Below, piece after piece: positions 27,527 through 36,811 of a stretch of DNA of 64,000 nucleotides. The DNA is from an uncultured bacterium. Its GTDB lineage: Bacteria; Bacillota; Negativicutes; Veillonellales; Veillonellaceae. The position numbers and the translations under genes were made by a program. The notes beneath the pieces are model-generated. The model saw only the letters and a list, made by a program, of their open reading frames with translations, was not told the origin of the DNA and ran no database searches. Positions within the stretch are counted from its first letter, which is position 1, and each line of letters opens with the position of its first letter. The stretch lies in NCBI GenBank assembly GCA_905214495.1, contig CAJMLW010000008.1:7016-71015 (forward strand). The letters run 5' to 3'.

Positions 27527-29014
27527 CTATAAAATTCTATATCGTTTTGTAGTATCTTTTTTAATAAAATACCCTTCCCAGAACTGTGGATGAAGCATAA
27601 CTAGAATCGTAAATAATTCCAAACGACCTAATAGCATATCTACAATAGCCACACCTTTTGCACCTAATGGTAATAATGCAAAGGAATCAGTTGGTCCATA
27701 ACCGCCAAAGGCTAAACCTACATTACTTTGGAATGCAGTGACTATTTGAAGTGCATCACCTGTAGATAAACCAAAACATGTCATAAGAAATACGGATATA
27801 ACATAAATCATTAAATATAGAAATATAAATTGTTGCGTCATACGCACCCATTTATCTGGTAATGGCTTTCCATTGATTCGTACAACTTGAACCATATCTG
27901 GATGTATGGCTTTTCTTAAGTAAATGATACTACTCTTAATTAATATAATGAGACGAATAATCTTAACGCCACCAGTCGTAGATCCACTACAACCTCCAAA
28001 AAAACTAGATATAAACAACATCATTTGAGCCGCAGCAGGCCATAAATCATAATCAGATACGGCAAAACCACTGCCCGTTTGTATTGATACTAAGGTAAAG
28101 GCTGAATCTTGAAAAGCTTGTCCTATATCCATAGAATTAGATTGAAAATATAAGGATATAAAGGTGATAAGAATACCAATAACTAATACAAGCCAATACA
28201 TACGCGTCTCAAAATCAGAGAATAACGCTGAGAATCCCTTTTGAATTACATTATAATATACGGCGAAGTTGCCACCTGCAATGACCATAAACAAAATAAA
28301 TACAACACATATATATGTATTTTGACTATATAAAAAAGTACCTGCAGTAGTCGGCGTCAATCCACCAGTAGCAATAATAGAAAATGCATAATTCAATGCA
28401 TCAAAAGGATCAATACCACCTAAGCAGAGCATGATAAAACAGATGATTGTAAATATTACGTACAATGTCCATAATTTCGATGCTATAGATTGAATCCGTG
28501 GTAACACTACACCTGGTTTTGGCACAGATGCTTCAGCATTGAAAAAATGTGCAGCATCAGCACCAAGATTACGCAAGAATGATAGAATCAACACAATGAT
28601 TCCCATACCGCCAATCCAATGCATTAATCCGCGCCACAGTATGAAAGACTTTGGTATGCTATCAACATCAGAAATAACTGTAGCACCAGTAGCGGTAATA
28701 CCTGACATAGATTCAAACAGCGCGTCCATCGGATTAACTAATACACTAGATATAATAAAGGGAATAGCCCCCAATAACACTGTTAATATCCATGTTGAGC
28801 TAACCACTAGGAAGCCATCTCTCAAGCTAAAGGTTTTACTCTTATTTCCACCAAGTACTAGTAGACCACCGAGCAGTATGGATAATATAGCCGTGATACA
28901 AAAGGACCAATATGCAGTTTCAAATAGAATACTATATATAAATGGTATAACAAGAAAAGCTCCAAAAATATAGAGTAATTTGCCTACCAAGGACATGACA
29001 ATCTGTATACGCAT
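27527..29014 (-). CDS. trkH: TrkH/KtrB family potassium transporter membrane subunit
   Basis: A 495-aa integral membrane protein with repeated membrane-pore-membrane units. Selectivity-filter-like loops include SGITATGATV (about residue 104), the glycine-rich GGLTPTTAG (about 216) and FFGGCSGSTTGG (about 338), the last typical of TrkH. It takes up K+ together with the cytosolic TrkA ring encoded 7 nt upstream, which is strong support for a Trk/Ktr system. Length is normal for TrkH. Confidence 0.94.
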   Translation of the reverse strand: MRIQIVMSLVGKLLYIFGAFLVIPFIYSILFETAYWSFCITAILSILLGGLLVLGGNKSKTFSLRDGFLVVSSTWILTVLLGAIPFIISSVLVNPMDALFESMSGITATGATVISDVDSIPKSFILWRGLMHWIGGMGIIVLILSFLRNLGADAAHFFNAEASVPKPGVVLPRIQSIASKLWTLYVIFTIICFIMLCLGGIDPFDALNYAFSIIATGGLTPTTAGTFLYSQNTYICVVFILFMVIAGGNFAVYYNVIQKGFSALFSDFETRMYWLVLVIGILITFISLYFQSNSMDIGQAFQDSAFTLVSIQTGSGFAVSDYDLWPAAAQMMLFISSFFGGCSGSTTGGVKIIRLIILIKSSIIYLRKAIHPDMVQVVRINGKPLPDKWVRMTQQFIFLYLMIYVISVFLMTCFGLSTGDALQIVTAFQSNVGLAFGGYGPTDSFALLPLGAKGVAIVDMLLGRLELFTILVMLHPQFWEGYFIKKDTTKRYRIL

Positions 29015-29021
29015 ATAACCC

Positions 29022-30362
29022 CTACGTTAAATAATTCAATAATTTAGTAACAGATTCAGGCAATGAGAATAGTACAATATGATCCCCCACTAACAGCTCT
29101 GTATTACCCCGTGGAACAATCGCTTCATCACCGCGGAGTATAACACCAACTAAGGCTTTACCAGGTAGACGAATATCTTTAAGCTGTTTACCAGCTACTG
29201 GAGATTGTTCTGTAATAAGAATCTCTATAGATTCAGCCTTGCCACCTTCAAAAGTCGATATGGAGACAACGCCTTCTCCACTTCGAACAAATCGTAGTAT
29301 TTGTCCTGCAGTCATTAGACGTGGTGAAAATACAATATCTATACCAACTTGTTCCATGAGCATAATATATTCAGGACGTCCCACACGAACAACGGTTTTA
29401 GGTATGCCCATATGTTTCCCTACTAAAGCAACTAAAAGATTTAATTTATCATCATCTGTTAAAACAATAATAACATCATTATCGGCTACTTCTTCGGCTT
29501 CTAATAAATCAAAATCCGTACCATCCCCATTGATGACAATGGCTTTATCCACTTGTGCAGCCAAGGCTTCACAACGTTCAATATCCTTCTCAATAACCTT
29601 AACAGTAAATCCTGCTTTTTCCAATAAGATAGCTAGATTACGACCTAATAAACCAGCGCCTACGATAACAGCCCGTTTATGGAAGGTTGCATGATTAGAA
29701 AACCATTCTTGTTCTACTTCATTAATACCATCTTTTAAACCTAAAAAGAAAACACTGTCATTAGGTAATAGTATGCTTTCACCATGAGGTATAATCATTT
29801 CACCTAATCGTAAAATGCCAACCAATAACACACCTTCTGGAAAAGTTAACTCTTTTAAAGGTTTATTTACAAGCGGGAATGTACTATTAATTTTAAATTC
29901 CATTAAACGTACAGCACCTTGACCAAATTCTTCTACGTCCAAAGCGGATGGTGTTTCAATAATATGAAGTAATTCTTGCGCCGTAACCATTTCTGGATTA
30001 ATGAATAAATCAACACCTAATCGTTCTTTCATATGATCGTCCATATGATCAACGATATTTGTATCCCTTACACGTGCTACAGTAGATGGAACACCTGCTA
30101 TTTTAGCTACCGCACAAGATAACATATTAACTTCATCTGAATCGGTAACTGAGATAAACATCCCCACATCAGATAAGTCAATTTCATTCAACAACTGAAT
30201 GTCGCTACCATTACCGCATACTAAACTAACATCCAATGTATTTTCAAGATTATGGATACGCTCCTGTGAACGATCTATAAGATATACATCATGATCATCT
30301 TGCACCAGTCTTTCACACAAGGAATACCCAACCTTACCAGCACCTACTACAATAATCTTCAT
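29022..30362 (-). CDS. trkA: Trk system potassium uptake protein TrkA
   Basis: A 446-aa protein with two RCK_N-RCK_C repeats. The first nucleotide-binding motif is IIVVGAGKVGYSLCERL (residue 3), the second AVIVGAGLLGRNLAILLEKAG (about 228). It gates TrkH by binding NAD(H)/ATP at the membrane's inner face. Full double-repeat length distinguishes it from single-repeat KtrA. It lies between cvfB (3 nt) and trkH (7 nt). Confidence 0.95.
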   Translation of the reverse strand: MKIIVVGAGKVGYSLCERLVQDDHDVYLIDRSQERIHNLENTLDVSLVCGNGSDIQLLNEIDLSDVGMFISVTDSDEVNMLSCAVAKIAGVPSTVARVRDTNIVDHMDDHMKERLGVDLFINPEMVTAQELLHIIETPSALDVEEFGQGAVRLMEFKINSTFPLVNKPLKELTFPEGVLLVGILRLGEMIIPHGESILLPNDSVFFLGLKDGINEVEQEWFSNHATFHKRAVIVGAGLLGRNLAILLEKAGFTVKVIEKDIERCEALAAQVDKAIVINGDGTDFDLLEAEEVADNDVIIVLTDDDKLNLLVALVGKHMGIPKTVVRVGRPEYIMLMEQVGIDIVFSPRLMTAGQILRFVRSGEGVVSISTFEGGKAESIEILITEQSPVAGKQLKDIRLPGKALVGVILRGDEAIVPRGNTELLVGDHIVLFSLPESVTKLLNYLT

Positions 30363-30365
30363 AGT

Positions 30366-31259
30366 TTAGTCCTCTTGTGAATTTGGGGTCCATTGTTTAC
30401 CAGTTTCTGTCAACAATGTCCAACCATCTTCTTGTACTACAAGGCGGGATTTCATTAAATGACCTAAAGCTCGTTTAAAAGCAGCCTTACTGATATTAAA
30501 CTTATCCTTAATCAACATAGCTGATGACTCATCACTATAAGGCATTTTACCGCCTCGTTGTAAAAGGTATTCCATAATAATCTGACCATCAGAGATTAAC
30601 GCTTTTTCTTTAATTGGACGCATTGACACATTAATACGACCATCTTCGCGTTTGAAAGTAACACGAGCCTCTACCATTTCCCCAACATTTAACTTTCTTG
30701 TCATTTCTGATCGATGTAAAAAAGCAATCCATCGTTCAGGGGTAATAAAGAAGGCTCCATCACTAGTCAAATTATAAATAGCACCACTTACTTCTTGTCC
30801 TACAACAGCATCGGTAGCCGCTTTAGAGGCACGGCGCATTTCATCATCAACGTCCATAGAAACTGCCATACGTCCAGATTTATCGGTATACAGTTTCACC
30901 CATACCTTTTCCCCTACTTGAGGTCTACCACGCATTTCGGCATGAGGCATAAAAATTCCCCGCTCTGTGCCCACCTCAACGAAGCACCCAAAATTGGTTA
31001 CACTGATAATCTCCACATAACCAATTTGACCGACCTTCATAGCAGGTAATCGCATGGAGGCTGTCAAACGGCCCTTAGGATCTCGATATAAAAATACCTC
31101 TACTTCATCACCTATGGCAACTGGTGAAGTTTGTTGATCCTTATGGAGCAAAATATCATCATTTGTATTTCCCGTTTGACCATCAAGGAAAGCGCCATGA
31201 TCACTAGTGCGTAGAACACGCAGTGTAGCAATGATATTTTCCAATAATTCGCTAGCCAT
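30366..31259 (-). CDS. cvfB: CvfB-like S1 RNA-binding protein
   Basis: A 297-aa protein with three S1-like OB folds (roughly residues 1-65, 70-140, 145-220; for example GYVEIISVTNFGCFVEVGTE) and a C-terminal winged helix (about 225-285, FNISKAAFKRALGHLMKSRLV). This is the CvfB/YitL architecture. The role in RNA regulation is poorly defined. It lies 3 nt after rsfS and 3 nt before trkA. Confidence 0.88.
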   Translation of the reverse strand: MASELLENIIATLRVLRTSDHGAFLDGQTGNTNDDILLHKDQQTSPVAIGDEVEVFLYRDPKGRLTASMRLPAMKVGQIGYVEIISVTNFGCFVEVGTERGIFMPHAEMRGRPQVGEKVWVKLYTDKSGRMAVSMDVDDEMRRASKAATDAVVGQEVSGAIYNLTSDGAFFITPERWIAFLHRSEMTRKLNVGEMVEARVTFKREDGRINVSMRPIKEKALISDGQIIMEYLLQRGGKMPYSDESSAMLIKDKFNISKAAFKRALGHLMKSRLVVQEDGWTLLTETGKQWTPNSQED

Positions 31260-31262
31260 AGA

Positions 31263-31625
31263 TTATTCTCCTTCAAAAGGAACACGTTCAGCATCATTCC
31301 ATAAGGCTTCTAGTCCATAAAATTCACGAATTTCATCGTTACCAAACACGTGACAAATAATATCACCAAAGTCCAATAATACCCATTCACCTTCGCGATA
31401 TCCTTCACGATGGAGGACCGTCATACCTTGTTCTGCTGCTATATCCTCAATTTCATCTGCAATACTTTGCGATTGTTTAATATTATTGGCACTTACAACC
31501 ATAAAATAATCGCCTAACATAGAAACACCTTCCAAATCAAGTATTTCGATATCATGACCTTTCTTATCATAAGCTGCTTGTGCAAGCGCTAAAACATGTT
31601 GTTTAATTTCTTCCTTTTGTTTCAT
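31263..31625 (-). CDS. rsfS: Ribosomal silencing factor RsfS
   Basis: A 120-aa protein that binds uL14 on the 50S subunit and blocks joining under starvation. Typical sequence: DIEILDLEGVSMLGDYFMVVSA, then EGYREGEWVLLDFGDIICHVF. It sits after nadD-yqeK-LCP, a common Firmicute order that confirms the call. Confidence 0.95.
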   Translation of the reverse strand: MKQKEEIKQHVLALAQAAYDKKGHDIEILDLEGVSMLGDYFMVVSANNIKQSQSIADEIEDIAAEQGMTVLHREGYREGEWVLLDFGDIICHVFGNDEIREFYGLEALWNDAERVPFEGE

Positions 31626-31636
31626 TGTATCTCCTA

Positions 31637-32761
31637 TTATTCTTTCTTCTCTGGTTCTAAACCTGGTTCTGATGGTTTTACACGTGTGCTTTGTTCTGAT
31701 TCTACTGCAACAGGTGCTTTTTTAATTCCAGGTGTAGAAACAAATTGACTTAAATCTTCTGGTGCCAATGTCCCCATTGTAATTCCCACTAAGCGCTGAG
31801 CTTCAGTTGGATTTACATGCCAATACACGATATCATTAATTTTTTCTTTTTCACCAGGCAAAATATATAAATGAATATGGTCTTTATCCATTTGACCGAT
31901 AGAACGCATTAATTTAATAGCATCCCATGTAGATATATTACTATCATAATGGCTCCATAAACGCCATATATGCCAAGCTTTTGTAATAAACCAAGTATCT
32001 TGTTCCCGATCAACCCATAATTTTAAGAACCGTTCTTGTCGTTGAACGCGTCCAAAATTATCATTATTTTCATCTGTGTAGCGTAAATATGCTAATGCAT
32101 TATCACTATCTAGATTCTGATACCCTCTGTGTAAATCTATATCTTTACTACCTGTTTCAGCATCAACATGTTCCATATTCTTTTCTACGTAAAACTGTTG
32201 ACTGCCTAAAACATCACTTGTTTTTTTAAAAGCTGCCTCATCAACGACAACATAGTAAGGTATGCTGATATGGAATATATCCTCTACAACGGCTTTCGTT
32301 AATTCAATGTTACCTTCTGCATACATTTGATTTAACATAGACGCAGATTTTTGATCTCTACTTTCAATTTTACTATTGCTAGGAATACCAATTATATCCA
32401 TCGTATTGGTATTCATATTAATAGACATAAGGAATAATGAGTCAGCTTGACTCGGATTATTTTTATCTCGCCCTACAATTAATACATACACAGGCTTGTC
32501 CAATGCTTTCTGTTCTACATTAACCGTATCAGTATGCTTAGGTTCACTGGATTCTTCAATCTCACTTGCCGTATCAGTTTGTGTTACTCGATGATATACA
32601 TAGCTGATTCCACTATACATACCCCAACCGATGCCACAAATAACAGTAAGTGCTAACACGAATGCGATGATTAGACGGCCCCATTGTAGCCTATTTTTTT
32701 TCATCTGACGTTCTCGACGTCTTCTACGGCGACGAGCTTGCGCCTTTTCAAGTTCATCCAT
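31637..32761 (-). CDS. LCP (LytR-CpsA-Psr) domain protein with altered active site
   Basis: A 374-aa protein with a very basic cytoplasmic tail (a run of arginines at about residues 10-18), one transmembrane helix (about 28-50) and an outside LCP domain (about 85-300). LCP enzymes attach glycopolymers to peptidoglycan. The domain keeps QADSLFLMSI, YYVVVDEAAF, ALAYLRYTD and GRVQRQERF. However, the usual IPRDT segment reads IPSNS, losing a conserved phosphate-binding Arg, and the KIN motif reads SMLN. Activity may be changed or lost. The ATG at 32761 follows GGAGGTG; an upstream GTG is less likely. It overlaps yqeK by 8 nt. Confidence 0.85.
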   Translation of the reverse strand: MDELEKAQARRRRRRRERQMKKNRLQWGRLIIAFVLALTVICGIGWGMYSGISYVYHRVTQTDTASEIEESSEPKHTDTVNVEQKALDKPVYVLIVGRDKNNPSQADSLFLMSINMNTNTMDIIGIPSNSKIESRDQKSASMLNQMYAEGNIELTKAVVEDIFHISIPYYVVVDEAAFKKTSDVLGSQQFYVEKNMEHVDAETGSKDIDLHRGYQNLDSDNALAYLRYTDENNDNFGRVQRQERFLKLWVDREQDTWFITKAWHIWRLWSHYDSNISTWDAIKLMRSIGQMDKDHIHLYILPGEKEKINDIVYWHVNPTEAQRLVGITMGTLAPEDLSQFVSTPGIKKAPVAVESEQSTRVKPSEPGLEPEKKE

Positions 32762-33335
32762 TGTAGGCACCTCCTTTTTTCATATGATGTATAAGATCAT
32801 TACGACTAACAATAGTAAGAGGATAAATAGTATCACAACTATCAATTAAATGTCGAATTGTCATATCAAATCCACATAATACTCCAGCGTCAAGAGACTG
32901 TTCTGCAGCTGCACGAATATCATTTACTCCAGGAAAATTACGGTTAGGCTCAATATAATCGGCTAAAAAAATAACTTTATCCAACTTTGACATGCCCACT
33001 TTTCCAGTTGTATGAACACGTATTGCTTCTAATACTTCTCGATTAGTAATACCATAATGAGTATTCGCTAACACCATACCTGCTAAACCATGTAATAAAG
33101 CACCGCTATGTAACATATCAACATCACAGGCTAAATCTGCAACTAAATCTTGCATTTCCAATAATGGTAATTCTTTAGCACAGTCATGTAACATCGCTGC
33201 TAACCGAGCGTCTTCTACATTAGCTCCATATTTTTTAGCTAAATAAATCGCTGACTCTACAACACCTAAGGTGTGTATAAAACGCTTTTTACTTAATTTA
33301 TTAGATAAGTCGGTTTCAATTTGTTGTATATCCAC
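32754..33335 (-). CDS. yqeK: YqeK family HD-domain hydrolase (Ap4A hydrolase)
   Basis: A 193-aa HD-domain protein: KKRFIHTLGVVESAIYLA (metal His, about residue 22), MLHDCAKELP (HD, about 50), HGLAGMVLANTHYG and FLADYIEPNR (about 125). YqeK proteins symmetrically hydrolyse Ap4A to ADP in Firmicutes. It is adjacent to nadD and rsfS, the conserved context. Confidence 0.93.
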   Translation of the reverse strand: MDIQQIETDLSNKLSKKRFIHTLGVVESAIYLAKKYGANVEDARLAAMLHDCAKELPLLEMQDLVADLACDVDMLHSGALLHGLAGMVLANTHYGITNREVLEAIRVHTTGKVGMSKLDKVIFLADYIEPNRNFPGVNDIRAAAEQSLDAGVLCGFDMTIRHLIDSCDTIYPLTIVSRNDLIHHMKKGGAYNG

Positions 33336-33341
33336 CTTTAA

Positions 33342-33956
33342 TTATTCCTTCCGATAAATATCATATTTTTCAATATATTGAACTACACATTTAGGTAACA
33401 TATATCTGACCGTCAAGCCATGACGCAGTCGGTCTCGTAAATAAGTAGCAGATAATTTCATTTCTGGTACATTCATTAAATGAATTCTATTCTTAGCTTT
33501 TAGACCTAATAACTCTAATGTTGTATCAACAACTTGAGATCCATCAGGCCTCATAGCACCAATAAAATGACAATGCTCTAATAATTCATCAATAAATTTC
33601 CAATTAGGCAAATCTCGTATTGTATCTGTACCAGCAATAAAGTAAAAAGAAACAGAATCTCCATATATTTTTTTGAAATGATGAATAGTATCAATTGTAT
33701 AGGAAGGCCCTTCACGACGCATTTCCACATCGGATATTTCAAAATACGGGTTATCTGCTACCGCCGCAGCCGTCATGGCATAACGATGCTTAGCATCAAT
33801 AACATCATTATGTTTATGAGGAGGTATTCTTGCAGGAACAAATATAACCTTTTCTAAATGAAAGCTTTCCCTTGCTACTTCTGCAATCATTAGATGTCCT
33901 AAGTGGATAGGGTTAAAAGTTCCGCCTATAATACCAATCCGCCGTTTCTCTACCAT
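33342..33956 (-). CDS. nadD: Nicotinate-nucleotide adenylyltransferase
   Basis: The enzyme makes deamido-NAD from nicotinate mononucleotide. The N-terminal motif GIIGGTFNPIHLGHL and the C-terminal SATYLRDRLRHG segment (the usual ISSTxIR region) are clear. The ATG at 33956 gives 204 aa, the normal length; a longer in-frame extension would run through the small membrane-protein ORF. Its ribosome site AAAGGGTG lies inside the end of that ORF, whose stop overlaps the nadD start, suggesting coupling. Confidence 0.94.
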   Translation of the reverse strand: MVEKRRIGIIGGTFNPIHLGHLMIAEVARESFHLEKVIFVPARIPPHKHNDVIDAKHRYAMTAAAVADNPYFEISDVEMRREGPSYTIDTIHHFKKIYGDSVSFYFIAGTDTIRDLPNWKFIDELLEHCHFIGAMRPDGSQVVDTTLELLGLKAKNRIHLMNVPEMKLSATYLRDRLRHGLTVRYMLPKCVVQYIEKYDIYRKE

Positions 33957-34096
33957 ATATAAGTCACACCCTTTATGACTATAATACAAATCAAGATAAA
34001 TAATGCTAATGCTTTTACATACGATACCCACTCATAACGACCTTTTGGAGTCTGAATATAACGATAATAGGCTCGTATCAAATAATATAAACGCAT
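33950..34096 (-). CDS. 48-residue single-pass membrane protein between proA and nadD
   Basis: An ATG at 34094-34096 overlaps the proA stop (TGATG) and the frame runs 48 codons to TAG at 33950-33952, overlapping the nadD start by 7 nt. The product starts MRLYYLIRAYYRYIQ, has a basic, aromatic N-terminal half (three Arg, two Lys before residue 29), then one hydrophobic segment (about residues 29-48, ALALFILICIIVIKGV). By the positive-inside rule the N-terminus should be cytosolic. Exact fit between both neighbours, with stop/start overlaps at each end, supports a real gene. I recognise no family. Chance is possible for so short a frame. Confidence 0.62.
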   Translation of the reverse strand: MRLYYLIRAYYRYIQTPKGRYEWVSYVKALALFILICIIVIKGVTYIW

Positions 34097-35349
34097 CACG
34101 AACGAATTTGTCCTGTACCAAATACAAAATATTTATAGGATGTTAATGCTTGTAATCCCATTGGTCCACGAGCATGGAGTTTTTGTGTACTAATGCCAAT
34201 TTCAGCACCAAATCCAAATTCAAAACCATCTGTGAAACGTGTAGACGCGTTATGATATACAGTAGAACAATCGATAAGATTCATAAAATGCTGAGCGGTT
34301 TTCATATTATCTGTTACAATCGATTCAGAATGATGTGTCGTATATTGATTAATATGTGAAATAGCCTCATCCACAGATGATACAATAGCTACATTTAAAT
34401 CAAAATCATTATATTCTGTACTAAATGAGTGCTCATCAACAGCAATCCCCTTAACAATCTGTAATACATCTGGTGTACCGTGAATCGTTACATGATGGGG
34501 CTCTAATTTATGGTCTAATGCCAACAGAAACTCATGAGCAATTGATTTATGAACCAATAGAGTCTCCATAGAATTACATACAGAAGGACGTTGTACCTTT
34601 GCATTCACAGCAATATCAACAGCCATGTCAATGTTAGCTTCAGCATCAACATAGGTATGACAGACACCGCTTCCCGTCTCTATAACTGGTATCATACTAT
34701 CACGTACAACCCGTTGTATTAATCCTGCACCACCACGTGGAATCACTACATCTATATAACGACGTTGTTGTAGCAATACACTTACAGCTTCACGATCTAA
34801 TACTTCTACTAACTGGATAGCTCCTCTTGGTAAATCATTGGCTTCTAATACATCTTGCATAATAGATACGATGACGCGATTTGTACGGAATGCTTCCCTA
34901 CCACCGCGCAGAATAGTGGCATTAGCGGTTTTAAAGCATAAGGCGCCAGCATCAACAGTTACATTAGGACGCGCTTCAAAAATGATACCTATAACACCAA
35001 ATGGTACGGCACGCTTTTCAATGTGAAGTCCGTTAGGCCTATTAATAGTTTCAAGTATGGTTCCTACCGGTGATGGTAATAGACTAACTTGACGAACACC
35101 TTCTGCCATTTGATTAATACGCTCTTTAGATAGTAGTAATCTATCCAACATCGTATCAGGCACCACGCCTCTAGCCGAATCCATATCCATGTGATTGGCA
35201 GTTAAAATTTGTTCACTATGTTGAACTAACGCATCGGCCATAGCATATAATACCTCATTGATGCGTTTCTCTGGTAATTGCTGTAAAACAATAGATGCTG
35301 CTCGTGCAGATTCACCCATTTCTTTAAATTTACTTTCATATGAATTCAT
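34096..35349 (-). CDS. proA: Gamma-glutamyl phosphate reductase
   Basis: Second step of proline synthesis: NADPH reduction of glutamyl phosphate to the semialdehyde. The 417-aa protein has the conserved VIFEARPNVTVDAGALCFKT (about residue 110), PRGGAGLI and the catalytic Cys in VQRPSVCNSMETLLVH (about 255). The ATG at 35349 follows GAGGTG; open sequence upstream overlaps proB. It follows proB by 11 nt. Confidence 0.96.
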   Translation of the reverse strand: MNSYESKFKEMGESARAASIVLQQLPEKRINEVLYAMADALVQHSEQILTANHMDMDSARGVVPDTMLDRLLLSKERINQMAEGVRQVSLLPSPVGTILETINRPNGLHIEKRAVPFGVIGIIFEARPNVTVDAGALCFKTANATILRGGREAFRTNRVIVSIMQDVLEANDLPRGAIQLVEVLDREAVSVLLQQRRYIDVVIPRGGAGLIQRVVRDSMIPVIETGSGVCHTYVDAEANIDMAVDIAVNAKVQRPSVCNSMETLLVHKSIAHEFLLALDHKLEPHHVTIHGTPDVLQIVKGIAVDEHSFSTEYNDFDLNVAIVSSVDEAISHINQYTTHHSESIVTDNMKTAQHFMNLIDCSTVYHNASTRFTDGFEFGFGAEIGISTQKLHARGPMGLQALTSYKYFVFGTGQIRS

Positions 35350-35360
35350 ACTGCACCTCA

Positions 35361-36482
35361 TCAATGAATAATTACTAGATTATTTCTGTGAACAACCTCA
35401 TCATATGTTGTATCAATTTCTAATACACGAGCTATATCTTGCGTATTGTGACCTCTAATCTTAAGTAAATCCGTAGAACTATAATTCACTAATCCTCTAG
35501 CGATTTCTTTTCCCTTAGCAATAATTGACACTGTATCACCAGGTTCAAAAGACCCATCCACTTCAATAATACCAGCTGGTAAAATACTAGCTCCGTGATT
35601 TAATACGGCTTTCGTACATCCTTCATCTATAGTAATGCTTCCACTTAACCGTTTCCCATAAGCTACCCAATGATGCTTTTGAGAAACACCTTGATCATTA
35701 GCGACAAATAATGTACCTATATTCTCACCTTTACATACTTTACGTAAAGAATTATCCGATTCACCACTAGCAATAATCATATGTATACCTGAATTAGTCG
35801 CCATATGAGCAGCCTTAATTTTTGTATACATTCCACCAGTACCCATACTTGAACCTGCACCGCCAGCGATTTCATAAGTTTCATCGGTAATTACAGAAAC
35901 TTCGTGGATTAAAGTAGCTGTAGAATCTGTAGCTGGATTAGCCGTATATAAACCATCAATATCAGATAAAATAATAAGCACATCGGCTTCTACAATCCCT
36001 GCTACAGTAGCCGATAATGTATCATTATCGCCTATTTTGTATTCTTCAATAGCTACTACATCATTTTCATTAATGATTGGAATGACATGTAATTGTAATA
36101 ACGCATGTAATGTATTTCGTAGGTTCAAATAGCTATGACGAGAAGTGCTATCCTCCTTTGTCAATAATATTTGAGCAACCGTTCTACCGTACTCTCGAAA
36201 CATGCGTTCATACATATGAATGAGTACACCTTGTCCTACCGCTGCTGATGCTTGTCGTAACACAAGATCTCTTGGTTTTTCTTTAAATCCTAACGGTGCA
36301 AGGCCTGCACCCGTAGCACCCGAGGAAACAAGAATAACCTCTTTCCCTTGGTTAGCAAGATCTGATAATTGACGGACTAAATGTTCTATCCGTTCTAAAT
36401 TTAAATGACCATTTGGGTAACATAATGTACTGCTCCCCACTTTTACAACAATGCGTTTAGCATTCTTAATGGCATCTCTCAT
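35361..36482 (-). CDS. proB: Glutamate 5-kinase
   Basis: First step of proline synthesis. A 373-aa protein with an amino-acid kinase domain (RIVVKVGSSTLCYPNGHL at the N-terminus, ILVSSGATGAG-like VSSGATGAG, FNENDVVAIEE-like INENDVVA, and ILLSDIDGLYT-like ILSDIDGLYTANP). A C-terminal PUA domain is present (about 275-360). Proline feedback usually acts on the kinase. It is followed directly by proA. Confidence 0.97.
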   Translation of the reverse strand: MRDAIKNAKRIVVKVGSSTLCYPNGHLNLERIEHLVRQLSDLANQGKEVILVSSGATGAGLAPLGFKEKPRDLVLRQASAAVGQGVLIHMYERMFREYGRTVAQILLTKEDSTSRHSYLNLRNTLHALLQLHVIPIINENDVVAIEEYKIGDNDTLSATVAGIVEADVLIILSDIDGLYTANPATDSTATLIHEVSVITDETYEIAGGAGSSMGTGGMYTKIKAAHMATNSGIHMIIASGESDNSLRKVCKGENIGTLFVANDQGVSQKHHWVAYGKRLSGSITIDEGCTKAVLNHGASILPAGIIEVDGSFEPGDTVSIIAKGKEIARGLVNYSSTDLLKIRGHNTQDIARVLEIDTTYDEVVHRNNLVIIH

Positions 36483-36518
36483 ACAATCATCTCCTATAAG
36501 GGAAAAAGGTTATAACTA

Positions 36519-36803
36519 TTATTTCGGTAATATAATTTTTGGTTCTTTTTTAGCTTTATAAAGAACACCATTGAATCCAATAACTTGTACTAACTCAGCA
36601 CCAAGCATATCTGCTAATTCTTGGAAAATCGCTTTATCTTCTGGACTATTATTAAGCAATTTAACCTTGATTAACTCACGTGCCATCAGTGCTGCTCGTG
36701 CACTATCAATCACGCTATCCTCAAGACCATTTTTACCAATTTGCACAACAGCTGGCATAGTTGCAGCTAATGAGCGTAAATACCGTTTCTGTTTTCCTGT
36801 CAT
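36519..36803 (-). CDS. yhbY: YhbY (CRS1/YhbY) ribosome-associated RNA-binding protein
   Basis: A 94-aa CRM-domain protein: LTGKQKRYLRSLA-type N-terminus and VQIGKNGLEDSVI (GxxG RNA-binding loop, about residue 24). YhbY binds pre-50S particles. It lies 8 nt downstream of obg, fitting a ribosome-assembly role. Confidence 0.94.
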   Translation of the reverse strand: MTGKQKRYLRSLAATMPAVVQIGKNGLEDSVIDSARAALMARELIKVKLLNNSPEDKAIFQELADMLGAELVQVIGFNGVLYKAKKEPKIILPK

Positions 36804-36811
36804 TATAACTC

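Noticed and set aside
31637..33335. yqeK/LCP overlap as a sign of gene fusion
   Set aside because: The 8-nt overlap with GGAGGTG before the LCP ATG is ordinary translational coupling.
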